From Flavobacterium aquidurense (lineage in GTDB: Bacteria > Bacteroidota > Bacteroidia > Flavobacteriales > Flavobacteriaceae): a stretch of DNA of 64,000 nucleotides. Below, one piece after another: positions 7,255-15,647 of this stretch. The stretch is from NCBI RefSeq assembly GCF_001404985.1, contig NZ_JRLF01000015.1:806001-870000 (forward strand), written 5' to 3'. The notes below the pieces were generated by a model that was not told where the DNA came from, made no database searches, and was given only the letters and a program-made list of their open reading frames with translations. The number at the start of each line of letters is the position of its first letter. Position 1 is the stretch's first letter. Both the position numbers and the translations under genes were made by a program.

Positions 7255-9477
7255 ATGACACAGAATTCAAAAATTTATTACACCTTAACTGATGAGGCGC
7301 CATTGTTAGCGACTTATTCTTTTTTACCAATTGTTCAGGCATTTACTGCTACGGCAGGTATTGCAATTGAAACTAGAGATATCTCTTTGGCAGGTAGAAT
7401 TTTATCAAATTTTCCTGAGCTTTTAACTGATGCTCAAAAAACCGGAGATGCTTTGGCAGAATTGGGTCAATTAGCAACACAACCTGAAGCTAATATCATC
7501 AAATTACCAAACATTTCAGCATCTGTACCACAATTAAAAGCGGCTATTGCTGAATTGCAATCTCACGGGTACAAAATCCCTGATTTTCCGGAAGATCCTC
7601 AAAATGATGCCGAAAAAGATGCTAAAGCAAAATATGCTAAAGTTTTAGGTTCTGCAGTAAATCCGGTTTTACGTGAAGGAAACTCTGATCGTAGAGCGCC
7701 AAGAGCGGTTAAGAATTTTGCAAAAGCAAATCCGCACTCAATGGGTGCCTGGTCTGCTGACTCAAAAACTAAAGTTGCTTCTATGCCAAACGGTGATTTC
7801 TACGGAAGCGAAAAATCACTTACAGTTGCTGAAGCTAATGATGTAAAAATCGAATTTGTTGCAAAAGACGGTACAACTACTGTTCTTAAAGCAAGTACTC
7901 CATTAAAAGCTGGTGAAATAATCGACAGCTCGGTTTTAAGTGTAAAAAAATTAAAAACTTTTGCTGCTGAAGCAATTGCTGAAGCAAAAAAAGACGGTGT
8001 TTTACTTTCTGTGCATTTAAAAGCTACAATGATGAAAGTTTCAGATCCAATTATCTTTGGCGCTATCGTTGAAGTATATTTTGCTGATCTTTTCAAAAAA
8101 TATGAAACTTTATTTACTGAATTAAACATTGATACAAGAAACGGTTTAGGCGATATCTATGCAAAAATTGCCGGAAGACCTGAACAAGCTGAAGTTGAAG
8201 CTGATATTACGAAAGCTATCGAAAACGGACCAGCTCTTGCAATGGTAAATTCTGATAAAGGAATTACAAACTTACACGTTCCGTCTGACGTTATTGTTGA
8301 TGCTTCTATGCCGGCAATGATTCGTACTTCTGGACAGATGTACAATAAAGAAGGAAAACAACAAGATACTCTTGCTGTTATTCCGGATCGCTCTTATGCT
8401 GGAATTTATACTGCAACTATCGATTTTTGTAAAAAACACGGTGCTTTTGACCCTAAAACAATGGGAAGTGTTCCTAACGTAGGTTTGATGGCTCAAAAAG
8501 CAGAAGAATACGGATCTCATGATAAAACTTTCCAAATGAAAGGTGACGGAGTTGTTCGTGTTCTGGATAACAAAGGAACAGTTTTAATGGAGCAAAACGT
8601 TGAAGCTAATGACATTTTCAGAATGTGTCAGGCTAAAGACGCTCCTATTCAGGACTGGGTTAAACTTGCTGTAAACAGAGCGCGTTTATCTGATACTCCT
8701 GCTGTTTTCTGGTTAGATGAAAACAGAGCACATGACAGAGAATTGATCGTAAAAGTTCAAAAATATTTAAAAGACCACAATACAACAAATCTTGATATTC
8801 GTATTTTAAATCCTATTGCTGCAACTGAATTTACTTTAGACAGAATCATCAAAGGATTAGATACTATCTCTGTAACAGGAAACGTTTTACGTGATTATTT
8901 AACTGACTTATTCCCAATTTTAGAATTAGGAACTTCGGCTAAAATGTTATCAATCGTTCCGTTAATGAATGGTGGTGGATTGTTCGAAACTGGTGCCGGA
9001 GGTTCTGCTCCTAAACACGTTGAGCAATTTACTGAAGAAGGATATTTACGTTGGGATTCATTAGGAGAGTTTTTAGCTCTTGGTGCTTCTTTAGAGCATT
9101 TAGGACAAACTTTAGACAACTCTAAAGCAATTGTTTTATCTGAAACTCTTGACGAAGCTAATGACAAATTCTTAGCAAACGATAAATCTCCTGCTCGTAA
9201 AGTAGGACAAATTGATAACCGTGGTTCTCATTTCTACCTTGCTTTTTATTGGGCACAAGCATTAGCTGCTCAAAATAAAGATGCAGAATTGAAAGCAATC
9301 TTTACTCCAATCGCTGCTCAATTTGAAGCTAACGAAGCTAAAATCGATGCTGAACTAATTGGTGCACAAGGAAAACCTCAAACTCTTGGTGGTTATTACC
9401 AACCAACTCCTGAGTTAGTGAGCAAAGCAATGCGTCCAAGTGCAACATTTAATGCAATTATTGCTGAAATAAAATAA
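7255..9477 (+). CDS. icd: NADP-dependent isocitrate dehydrogenase, monomeric type
   Basis: A 740-residue monomeric isocitrate dehydrogenase, which converts isocitrate and NADP+ to 2-oxoglutarate, CO2 and NADPH in the TCA cycle. Length and motifs fit the roughly 740-residue monomeric class, which is unrelated in length to the 400-residue dimeric form. Visible signatures include LREGNSDRRAPRAVKNFAK, NPHSMGAWS, DNRGSHFYLAFYWAQALA and GGGLFETGAGGSAPKHVEQF. It is cytoplasmic and followed by a terminator at 9580-9611. Codon use, with many GCT and AAA codons, looks like that of a highly expressed gene. Confidence 0.96.
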   Translation: MTQNSKIYYTLTDEAPLLATYSFLPIVQAFTATAGIAIETRDISLAGRILSNFPELLTDAQKTGDALAELGQLATQPEANIIKLPNISASVPQLKAAIAELQSHGYKIPDFPEDPQNDAEKDAKAKYAKVLGSAVNPVLREGNSDRRAPRAVKNFAKANPHSMGAWSADSKTKVASMPNGDFYGSEKSLTVAEANDVKIEFVAKDGTTTVLKASTPLKAGEIIDSSVLSVKKLKTFAAEAIAEAKKDGVLLSVHLKATMMKVSDPIIFGAIVEVYFADLFKKYETLFTELNIDTRNGLGDIYAKIAGRPEQAEVEADITKAIENGPALAMVNSDKGITNLHVPSDVIVDASMPAMIRTSGQMYNKEGKQQDTLAVIPDRSYAGIYTATIDFCKKHGAFDPKTMGSVPNVGLMAQKAEEYGSHDKTFQMKGDGVVRVLDNKGTVLMEQNVEANDIFRMCQAKDAPIQDWVKLAVNRARLSDTPAVFWLDENRAHDRELIVKVQKYLKDHNTTNLDIRILNPIAATEFTLDRIIKGLDTISVTGNVLRDYLTDLFPILELGTSAKMLSIVPLMNGGGLFETGAGGSAPKHVEQFTEEGYLRWDSLGEFLALGASLEHLGQTLDNSKAIVLSETLDEANDKFLANDKSPARKVGQIDNRGSHFYLAFYWAQALAAQNKDAELKAIFTPIAAQFEANEAKIDAELIGAQGKPQTLGGYYQPTPELVSKAMRPSATFNAIIAEIK

Positions 9478-9507
9478 TAATAAAATTTGATAAGGATATC
9501 AAATAAA

Positions 9508-9576
9508 GACGCACCGCTGTGCGTTTCTATAGAGAAACCTTTGACCCTTTGAGCCTTAAAACCTCAGAGCCTTTAT
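9508..9576 (+). repeat. Small hairpin repeats after icd
   Basis: ACGCACCGCTGTGCGT (9509-9524) and GTTTCTATAGAGAAAC (9522-9537) are overlapping perfect hairpins. They are followed by CCTTTGAGCCTTAAAACCTC, related to the block at 39027-39070. GACGCACAGC-like relatives occur at 29842 and 44016. Confidence 0.6.
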
Positions 9577-9579
9577 AAA

Positions 9580-9611
9580 AAAAGACAACTTTAAACAGTT
9601 GTCTTTTTTTT
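9580..9611 (+). terminator. Terminator of icd
   Basis: AAGACAACT / AGTTGTCTT stem followed by a run of T residues. Confidence 0.9.
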
Positions 9612-9805
9612 TAGAATACTAATTTCAGGTTTGGTTTTAATAATTATCAAAACACAACAATAAGAAACTGAATTAGTTTTAAAGTCTAAAAAAATAAAAA
9701 CTCTAAACCTGTAACAAATAGAAGGTATTCTTAACTAATGTTTAACAATCTTTCTATGAAAATATTTAGTAAGAATTGTTAACTATGTGATTCAAATACA
9801 AGACA

Positions 9806-12187
9806 ATGATTACAAAAAAAATTGGCCTTCTTTTTATCTTCCTTTTCACAACTTTGACTTCATTTGCTCAGGAAAAATTTACACTTAGCGGCACGATCAC
9901 TGATTTTAAAAATAATGAGACCTTAATTGGTGTCAATGTTTATATTCCGTCCTTAAAAATTGGAACTACAACCAATGAATATGGATTTTATTCGCTTACT
10001 GCTCCTCAAGGTGAATATGAAATAGAGATTAGTTATGTAGGCTACAAAACCATTGAAAAAACAGTTTCTCTAAATCAAAACACTAAAAATAATTTTGCCA
10101 TAAACGAAAGCGGTGAAGAACTTCAGGAAGTTATTATTAAGGATAACAGAGGTAAAATCAATATAAAATCGCCTGAAATGAGTGCCAATAAACTTTCTAT
10201 TGCCACCATAAAAAAAATGCCGGTAGTAATGGGCGAAGTCGATGTTCTAAAATCTATTTTGTTACTTCCTGGTGTTACAAATGCCGGCGAAGGAGCTTCA
10301 GGATTTAATGTTCGCGGCGGCGGAGCTGATCAAAACTTAATTTTGTTAGACGAGGCAACAATTTTTAACTCTTCTCATGTCTTTGGATTTTTCTCTGTTT
10401 TTAATCCTGATGCTATCAAAGATTTAAAATTATATAAAGGCGGAATTCCCGCTCGCTATGGCGGAAGAGCTTCATCTGTACTTGATATTTATCAAAAAGA
10501 CGGAAACAGTAAAGAATTTCATGTAAATGGAGGAATTGGTTTAATCTCCAGTCGAATTCTTGCCGAAGGTCCAATTGTAAAAGACAAAGGTTCGTTCTTA
10601 ATTGGCGGAAGGGCATCGTATGCACATTTATTTTTAAAATTGTCAGAAGACCAAAAAGATAACTCGGCTTATTTTTATGATTTAAACACAAAATTAAGTT
10701 ATAAACTCGATGATAATAATAGTTTGTATTTATCCGGTTATTTTGGCCGTGACGTGTTTAGCCTTAATAAAAGTTTTACAAATACCTACGGAAATGCAAC
10801 CCTGAACTTACGTTGGAATCATTTATATTCTGATAAATTATTTGCAAATTTATCGTTGATTTACAGTGATTACTATTATGGTCTCGATTTAGATTTTGTA
10901 GGTTTCAAATGGGATTCCGGAATTAAGAATTACAATATCAAATACGATTTTAAAAACTATATTTCAGATAAATTCAAATTAAACTATGGCTTAAACGGAA
11001 TTTACTACGAATTTAATCCCGGAACAATCAAACCAAGCAATGAGACTTCAGGAATTAATCCGGATCAATTAGATAAAAAATATGCCTTTGAGCCCTCTGT
11101 TTATATTGAAGCAGAAAACCAGCTTTCGAAAAAAATTACAATTTCTTACGGGTTGCGTTATAGTTTATTTTATCGTTTAGGTGCTTCGACAATCAATTAT
11201 TATGATAATAATGAAACCGTTATTTTCAATAGTGAAATGCAGATTTATGAAAAAGCGACACCAACATCGACTAAATATTTTGGCAAAAATAAACAAATCC
11301 AGAATTACAACAATTTAGAACCTCGTTTTTCAGCCTCTTATCAATTAAATGATGATCAGGCAATAAAAGCGAGTTATAACCGAATGGCACAGTATCTTCA
11401 ATTGATATCAAACACCTCATCACCTACTCCGCTTGATGTCTGGATGCCAAGTGATAATTATATCAAACCTCAAATTGCAGATCAGGTTGCGTTGGGTTAT
11501 TTTAAAAATATAAATAATGGTGCTTATTCTGTAGAAGTTGAAACCTATTACAAAAAAATTCAAAACAGATTAGATTATATCGATGGTGCAGATTTAATTG
11601 CAAATGATGCCATCGAACAGGTAATCCTGAACGGAAGAATGCGTTCTTACGGGCTGGAATTTATGCTCAAGAAAAACGAAGGTAAATTTAATGGCTGGGT
11701 TTCATATACTTTATCAAAATCAGAACAGCAAACTCCAGGAAGAACTCCTGAAGAAACAGGCATTAATAACGGTCAATGGTATAGTTCTGCTTATGATAAA
11801 ACTCATAACTTAGCGGTTACATCAGCTTATAACTTAAACGAGAAATGGTCTTTTGGTGCCAACTTCGCTTTGCAATCCGGTCAGCCTGTTACATATCCTA
11901 ACGGTCAGTACGAATATTTAGGAATTACGGTTCCCAGTTACGGGCAAAGAAATGAAAACCGCTTACCGGCGTATCACCACTTAGATGTTTCGGCAACTTT
12001 GACACCCAGAAAAAATAAAGATCGAAACTGGAAAGGAGAATGGGTTTTCAGTATTTACAATCTTTATAATCGTCATAACGCGGCTTCTATCAACTTTCGT
12101 CAAAACGTTGATACAGGCGCAAATGAAGCTGTGCAAACCTCAATTTTTGGGATTGTTCCTGCTGTTAGCTATAATTTTAAATTTTAA
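9806..12187 (+). CDS. TonB-dependent outer-membrane receptor with carboxypeptidase-like N-domain
   Basis: A 793-residue outer-membrane receptor. It has a signal peptide (ending near TSFAQ), a carboxypeptidase D regulatory-like beta-sandwich (about residues 25-110), a plug with GASGFNVRGGGADQNLILLDEA (about 165-190) and a 22-strand-type barrel ending in Phe (YNFKF). Such receptors use TonB energy to import large or scarce ligands. It is followed 37 bp later by a DUF4249 lipoprotein gene, a pairing often seen in Bacteroidota. The ligand is unknown; it is not a typical SusC, since no SusD partner is present. Confidence 0.92.
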   Translation: MITKKIGLLFIFLFTTLTSFAQEKFTLSGTITDFKNNETLIGVNVYIPSLKIGTTTNEYGFYSLTAPQGEYEIEISYVGYKTIEKTVSLNQNTKNNFAINESGEELQEVIIKDNRGKINIKSPEMSANKLSIATIKKMPVVMGEVDVLKSILLLPGVTNAGEGASGFNVRGGGADQNLILLDEATIFNSSHVFGFFSVFNPDAIKDLKLYKGGIPARYGGRASSVLDIYQKDGNSKEFHVNGGIGLISSRILAEGPIVKDKGSFLIGGRASYAHLFLKLSEDQKDNSAYFYDLNTKLSYKLDDNNSLYLSGYFGRDVFSLNKSFTNTYGNATLNLRWNHLYSDKLFANLSLIYSDYYYGLDLDFVGFKWDSGIKNYNIKYDFKNYISDKFKLNYGLNGIYYEFNPGTIKPSNETSGINPDQLDKKYAFEPSVYIEAENQLSKKITISYGLRYSLFYRLGASTINYYDNNETVIFNSEMQIYEKATPTSTKYFGKNKQIQNYNNLEPRFSASYQLNDDQAIKASYNRMAQYLQLISNTSSPTPLDVWMPSDNYIKPQIADQVALGYFKNINNGAYSVEVETYYKKIQNRLDYIDGADLIANDAIEQVILNGRMRSYGLEFMLKKNEGKFNGWVSYTLSKSEQQTPGRTPEETGINNGQWYSSAYDKTHNLAVTSAYNLNEKWSFGANFALQSGQPVTYPNGQYEYLGITVPSYGQRNENRLPAYHHLDVSATLTPRKNKDRNWKGEWVFSIYNLYNRHNAASINFRQNVDTGANEAVQTSIFGIVPAVSYNFKF

Positions 12188-12224
12188 AAAACACTTTCTG
12201 TAAAAAGAAAACAAAAGATATATC

Positions 12225-13046
12225 ATGAAAAAAGCATCCTTATTAATTGTACTTTTCTTATCGATTTTCTTCACAAGTTGTGAAGAAGTTGTCGATGTTG
12301 ATCTTGATACCGCTGCACCAAAATTAGTGATCGAAGCTGCTATAAACTGGCAAAAAGGGACTGCAGGAAAACAACAAACTATAAAACTAACGACCACAAC
12401 AGGTTATTTCGAAAATGTAATACCAACCGTTTCCGGAGCAACAGTATACATAAAAAACAGTCAAAACGTACAATTCAACTTTATTGAAGTCCAAAAAACA
12501 GGAAGATATGTTTGTACTAATTTTATTCCCGTAATCGATGAGAACTATACTTTAACGGTAATTAATAACGGAATCACTTATACAGCTACTGAAACAATGA
12601 AATCTGTAGCACCAATAACCCGAATAGAGCAAAATAATGAAGGTGGTTTTACAGGAAAAGATATTGAAACCAAAGCCTTCTTTAACGATCCGGCGGATAT
12701 AGATAATTTCTACTTGTTTAAATATGTCTACTCAAATAAAGTTACCTCAACCTATTATGTTAGTGAAGATAAATTTTTTCAGGGAAATGAATATTTCAGT
12801 TCATCAGATGATGATGATTTAAAAATTGGAGATGAAGTAGAAATGACACATTACGGAATTTCAAAACAATATTACAATTACATGAGTATTCTGGTGAGTA
12901 TTGCCGGAAGTAATGTTGGCGGACCTTTTCAATCACCACCGGCAACTGTAAAAGGAAATATCATCAATATGACTGATAAATCAAATTATCCGTTAGGTTA
13001 TTTTTCGCTTAGCGAAATCGACATAAAAAAATATAAAATTCAATAA
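12225..13046 (+). CDS. DUF4249-family lipoprotein, partner of TonB receptor
   Basis: A 273-residue lipoprotein with lipobox FFTSCEEVVDVDLD. The mature start and the following PKLVIEAAINW are typical of DUF4249 proteins, which are usually encoded right after a TonB-dependent receptor in Bacteroidota and probably sit on the cell surface as accessory ligand-binding proteins. An acidic patch, SSSDDDDLKIGDEVEM, is visible near residue 190. It is probably co-transcribed with the receptor. The function beyond this pairing is unknown. Confidence 0.82.
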   Translation: MKKASLLIVLFLSIFFTSCEEVVDVDLDTAAPKLVIEAAINWQKGTAGKQQTIKLTTTTGYFENVIPTVSGATVYIKNSQNVQFNFIEVQKTGRYVCTNFIPVIDENYTLTVINNGITYTATETMKSVAPITRIEQNNEGGFTGKDIETKAFFNDPADIDNFYLFKYVYSNKVTSTYYVSEDKFFQGNEYFSSSDDDDLKIGDEVEMTHYGISKQYYNYMSILVSIAGSNVGGPFQSPPATVKGNIINMTDKSNYPLGYFSLSEIDIKKYKIQ

Positions 13047-13053
13047 TCACTAC

Positions 13054-13536
13054 ATGGAACACAGAATTGAGATTTTATCCGAGAAAAAACTAATTGGTAA
13101 GTACATTATAATGTCATTTATCGAAAACAAAACTTTTCAATTATGGAGTTCTTTTATGCCAAATCGAAAAGACATTAAAAATTCAATTGATTCTAATTTA
13201 TATTCTCTTGAAGTTTTTCCTGATGGTCATTTTGATAATTTCGAACCAGGCAATTCTTTCGAAAAATGGGCAGCAGTTGAAGTCACTGATTTTGATGAAA
13301 TTCCTTCAGAAATGGAACCTTTAGTAATTCCAACCGGATTATACGCTGTTTTTATTCATAAAGGCCCACAAAGTGAAGGTCATAAAACCTATCATTCTAT
13401 TTTTGTAGAATGGCTTCCCAATTCAGAATATACTGTAGATGAAAGACCTCATTTTGCTGTAATGGGAGCGCAATACAAAAAAGAGCATCCGGATTCTGAA
13501 GAAGAAATCTGGATTCCGATAACAAGTAAAAATTAA
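13054..13536 (+). CDS. GyrI-like / AraC effector-binding domain protein
   Basis: A 160-residue stand-alone GyrI-like (SOUL/bacterial effector-binding fold) protein. Typical elements are LEVFPDGHFDNFEPGNSFEK, GLYAVFIHKGP and the closing strand EEEIWIPI. Such domains bind small hydrophobic molecules, either as sensors when fused to AraC DNA-binding domains or alone as detoxifying hydrolases. No DNA-binding part is present. It starts 7 bp after the DUF4249 gene and 43 bp before a DinB-family gene, so a joint transcript is likely. Confidence 0.8.
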   Translation: MEHRIEILSEKKLIGKYIIMSFIENKTFQLWSSFMPNRKDIKNSIDSNLYSLEVFPDGHFDNFEPGNSFEKWAAVEVTDFDEIPSEMEPLVIPTGLYAVFIHKGPQSEGHKTYHSIFVEWLPNSEYTVDERPHFAVMGAQYKKEHPDSEEEIWIPITSKN

Positions 13537-13579
13537 CTTTATCACAGATTTCAATCTGTCAAAAAAAAATAAAAACACT

Positions 13580-14020
13580 ATGCTAATCGAAACCTTAAAA
13601 TCACTTTTTAACAGAGATCTCAACAAATTAAAAGTTGAAATCGAATCGTACCAAAATGAAAGTCAGATTTGGGAGATTGACAAAAACATTTCCAATTCGG
13701 CAGGAAACCTCTGTTTGCATCTTATCGGGAACATCAATACTTATATTGGCGCAGAAATTGGAAAAACCGGATATGTTCGGGATCGTCCTTTAGAATTTTC
13801 ACTAAAAGATATTCCAAAATCAGAATTAATAGCTAAAATTGAAGCAACAATTATAGTGGTAAATGACGCTTTTGATATTCTAAACGAAAATGATTTAGAA
13901 GATATCTATCCACAAATTGTTTTCGAAAAAGAAATGACAACAGGTTACTTTTTAGTGCATCTTGCAACACATTTAGCCTATCATTTAGGACAAATCAATT
14001 ATCATAGAAGGTTGGTTTAG
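13580..14020 (+). CDS. DinB/DUF1572-family four-helix protein
   Basis: A 146-residue DinB-superfamily protein of the DUF1572 type. Likely metal-ligand histidines are in LCLHLIGN (near residue 50) and in HLATHLAYHLGQINYHRR at the C-terminus. Members are damage-inducible or thiol-transferase-like metalloenzymes; the reaction here is unknown. The TAG stop is the first three bases of a 13-bp tandem repeat, so the C-terminus ends exactly where the repeat begins. Confidence 0.8.
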   Translation: MLIETLKSLFNRDLNKLKVEIESYQNESQIWEIDKNISNSAGNLCLHLIGNINTYIGAEIGKTGYVRDRPLEFSLKDIPKSELIAKIEATIIVVNDAFDILNENDLEDIYPQIVFEKEMTTGYFLVHLATHLAYHLGQINYHRRLV

Positions 14021-14160
14021 TCGCGGTTTACAGTCGCAGTATTCAGTCGCAGTATTCAGTCGCAGTATTCAGTCGCAGTTTGCAGTCACAGTTTGCAGCA
14101 AATAGTGAGACTGTAAACTGAGATTGAGACTGCCACTGCGACTGAAAACTGAAAACTAAA
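14018..14160 (+). repeat. 13-bp tandem repeat with inverted arm
   Basis: Six consecutive 13-mers run from 14018 to 14095: one diverged copy (TAGTCGCGGTTTA), three of CAGTCGCAGTATT, then CAGTCGCAGTTTG and CAGTCACAGTTTG. The region 14105-14155 (ACTGAGATTGAGACTG, GCGACTGAAAACTG) is roughly the reverse complement, so a long stem-loop can form. The repeat family is shared with the trmD 3' end. The copies have no spacers, so this is not a CRISPR array. Confidence 0.85.
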
Positions 14161-14238
14161 AACCCCTCAACATATGTAATGGTTTAGGAATTAGAATTAA
14201 GCAAACTTTGCAAATAATTAATTTAAAATTCCTAAAAC

Positions 14239-14697
14239 ATGAAACACTTCATTTTTACCCTATTTTCTCTTTTTGCCTTTACTGCAAAAGCACAGACTTT
14301 TAAAAATCCTGAGTCATTATTCGACCCAACTCCTTATGGTTTCAGTCATGCATCATCAGTTTCGACTCCGGGAGAATTTGTTTTTATTTCCGGACAAAGC
14401 GGTGGATTAGGAAAAGAGCACATTCTAAGCAGTGACTTTAGAGAACAAACACAAGTTGCCTTAAAAAATATTGTAACAGTTTTGGATAGTTACGTTTTAA
14501 AACCGGAAAACATCATGAAAATAACGATTCTAATCGTAAACCATTCACCGGAAAAACTTAAAATCTGGAACGAAGAAATTAGAAAAATCTGGAAAAACAA
14601 ACCTTTTCCGGCAAGTACATTAATCCCGGTTCCTAAACTAGCCATCGACGGAATGTTAATCGAAGTTGATGCAACGGCTTTTAAAGCAACAAAATAA
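14239..14697 (+). CDS. Exported RidA/YjgF-family protein
   Basis: A 152-residue RidA-fold protein preceded by a signal peptide (FTLFSLFAFTAKAQ), so it should be periplasmic. The core shows FVFISGQSGG, the helix TQVALKNIVTVLDSY and the closing strand GMLIEVDATAF. RidA enzymes hydrolyse reactive enamines and imines using an Arg in a P-A-R-S/T segment. Here that segment reads FPASTLIPV, so the catalytic Arg seems to be missing. It is therefore more likely a non-deaminase Rid member. It is bounded by repeats on both sides. Confidence 0.82.
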   Translation: MKHFIFTLFSLFAFTAKAQTFKNPESLFDPTPYGFSHASSVSTPGEFVFISGQSGGLGKEHILSSDFREQTQVALKNIVTVLDSYVLKPENIMKITILIVNHSPEKLKIWNEEIRKIWKNKPFPASTLIPVPKLAIDGMLIEVDATAFKATK

Positions 14698-14703
14698 AAA
14701 AAA

Positions 14704-14758
14704 TTACCATTAAGACATTAAGTTTCATTAAACAATCAACTTAAATATCTTAATGGTA
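14704..14758. repeat. Inverted repeat after the RidA-like gene
   Basis: TACCATTAAGACATTAAGTT pairs with AACTTAAATATCTTAATGGTA to give an imperfect stem of about 20 bp with a short loop. It starts seven bases after the stop codon. Confidence 0.7.
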
Positions 14759-14806
14759 AAAAAGTCTAAAAATCTAAAATCTAACCTCTACAATCTTATC
14801 CTTTCG

Positions 14807-14814
14807 TACATTTG
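14807..14814 (+). promoter_or_regulatory. -7 promoter element of thiamine pyrophosphokinase gene
   Basis: TACATTTG fits TAnnTTTG; the ATG follows 26 bases later. No thiamine riboswitch is visible upstream. Confidence 0.55.
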
Positions 14815-14840
14815 CAGCACATTTCAAACCAAAAAACTAA

Positions 14841-15503
14841 ATGTCTTCACATCATATTGTACGCGACGATCAGGAACCAGCTTTAATTATTGCAAACGGA
14901 GCAGCCTGTAATCCTGAATTATTAGGACAATTACTAGAATGGTCACCGCTTGTTATCGTACTCGATTCTGCTATAGAAAGAGTTATACCTTTAGGCATAA
15001 AAGTCGATGTACTTTTGGGAGACTTTGATCGTGGTTTTGATCCTGAAATCTACAAAACATCACAATATCCTATAGAAATTGTACATACTCCGGATGAGGA
15101 TAAAACAGATTTAGAGAAAGCTTTTGATTATTTGATCGCCAGAAAAATCCCTGCCGTAAACGTAGTCTGGGCGACCGGAAAACGGGCAGATCATACTATT
15201 ACAAACCTTACTAATATTGTTCGTTACCGCAATTTGCTTAAAATTGTTATTCTCGACGACCATTCAAAAATATTTTTATTACCCAACAAATTCGAGAAAT
15301 GGTATACCGCAAAAACACCAATTTCATTGATTCCAATTGGGGTTGTAAATGGCATTTCTTCTGTCAATTTACAATATCCGCTTAATAATGATACCTTAAC
15401 CATTGGTTATAGAACCGGCAGCAGCAATGCAGTTCTTCAGGATGGTTTGGTAAGTATCACACATACAAATGGGGACTTGCTGTTAATGGAATGTATGGAT
15501 TAG
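14841..15503 (+). CDS. Thiamine pyrophosphokinase
   Basis: A 220-residue protein of the thiamine pyrophosphokinase family, which converts thiamine and ATP to thiamine diphosphate. Family motifs are visible: IIANGAACNPE near the N-terminus, VDVLLGDFDRG (about 55-65), TPDEDKTDLEKAFDYL (about 90-105) and TGKRADHTITNL (about 117-128). The beta-rich C-terminal half is typical. It is cytoplasmic. The TAG stop codon is followed at once by palindromic element copy 2. Confidence 0.9.
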   Translation: MSSHHIVRDDQEPALIIANGAACNPELLGQLLEWSPLVIVLDSAIERVIPLGIKVDVLLGDFDRGFDPEIYKTSQYPIEIVHTPDEDKTDLEKAFDYLIARKIPAVNVVWATGKRADHTITNLTNIVRYRNLLKIVILDDHSKIFLLPNKFEKWYTAKTPISLIPIGVVNGISSVNLQYPLNNDTLTIGYRTGSSNAVLQDGLVSITHTNGDLLLMECMD

Positions 15504-15598
15504 AAGCTATTCCTGCTGTACGCTATATCTTTTCCCGGTTAAAGAAACCGGAAAAAGGATGCCGCTTCCATCAGGGCTAGGGCAATCGTTTTCATAAT
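15503..15598 (+). repeat. Palindromic intergenic element, copy 2
   Basis: Begins GAAGCTATTCCTGCTGTACG right at the stop codon. It holds a central hairpin (CCCGGTTAAAGAAACCGG) followed by AAAAGGATGCCGCTTCCATC and then AGGGCTAGGGCAATCG with TTTTCATAA. The last 25 bases match copy 1 at 5834-5982 almost exactly, and CTATATCTTTT plus the central stem match copy 3. Confidence 0.85.
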
Positions 15599-15623
15599 TA
15601 CCTCTTTCTCCAAAAGGAATGAC

Positions 15624-15631
15624 TATCTTTG
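15624..15631 (+). promoter_or_regulatory. -7 promoter element of rlmF
   Basis: TATCTTTG fits TAnnTTTG, 16 bases before the rlmF ATG. Confidence 0.55.
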
Positions 15632-15647
15632 CACGGAAATTTACAAA

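Larger units (their letters stand above)
9478..9805. other. Gap between icd and TonB receptor gene
   Basis: About 330 bases. The first 135 hold hairpin repeats and the icd terminator. The rest is AT-rich, with repeated TTAACTAA and GTTTAACAAT-like words (9732-9752, 9773-9784) just before the receptor gene. They may be regulatory, but no clear promoter consensus was found. Confidence 0.5.

Noticed and set aside
9806..13046. Polysaccharide utilisation locus (SusC/SusD)
   Set aside because: The receptor is followed by a DUF4249 lipoprotein, not a SusD protein, and no glycan enzymes are adjacent.
14018..14095. Possible CRISPR array
   Set aside because: The 13-bp units are directly joined with no spacers and no cas genes are near.
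14700..14840. Thiamine riboswitch before thiamine pyrophosphokinase
   Set aside because: Only an inverted repeat is present; the conserved TPP riboswitch core words were not found.
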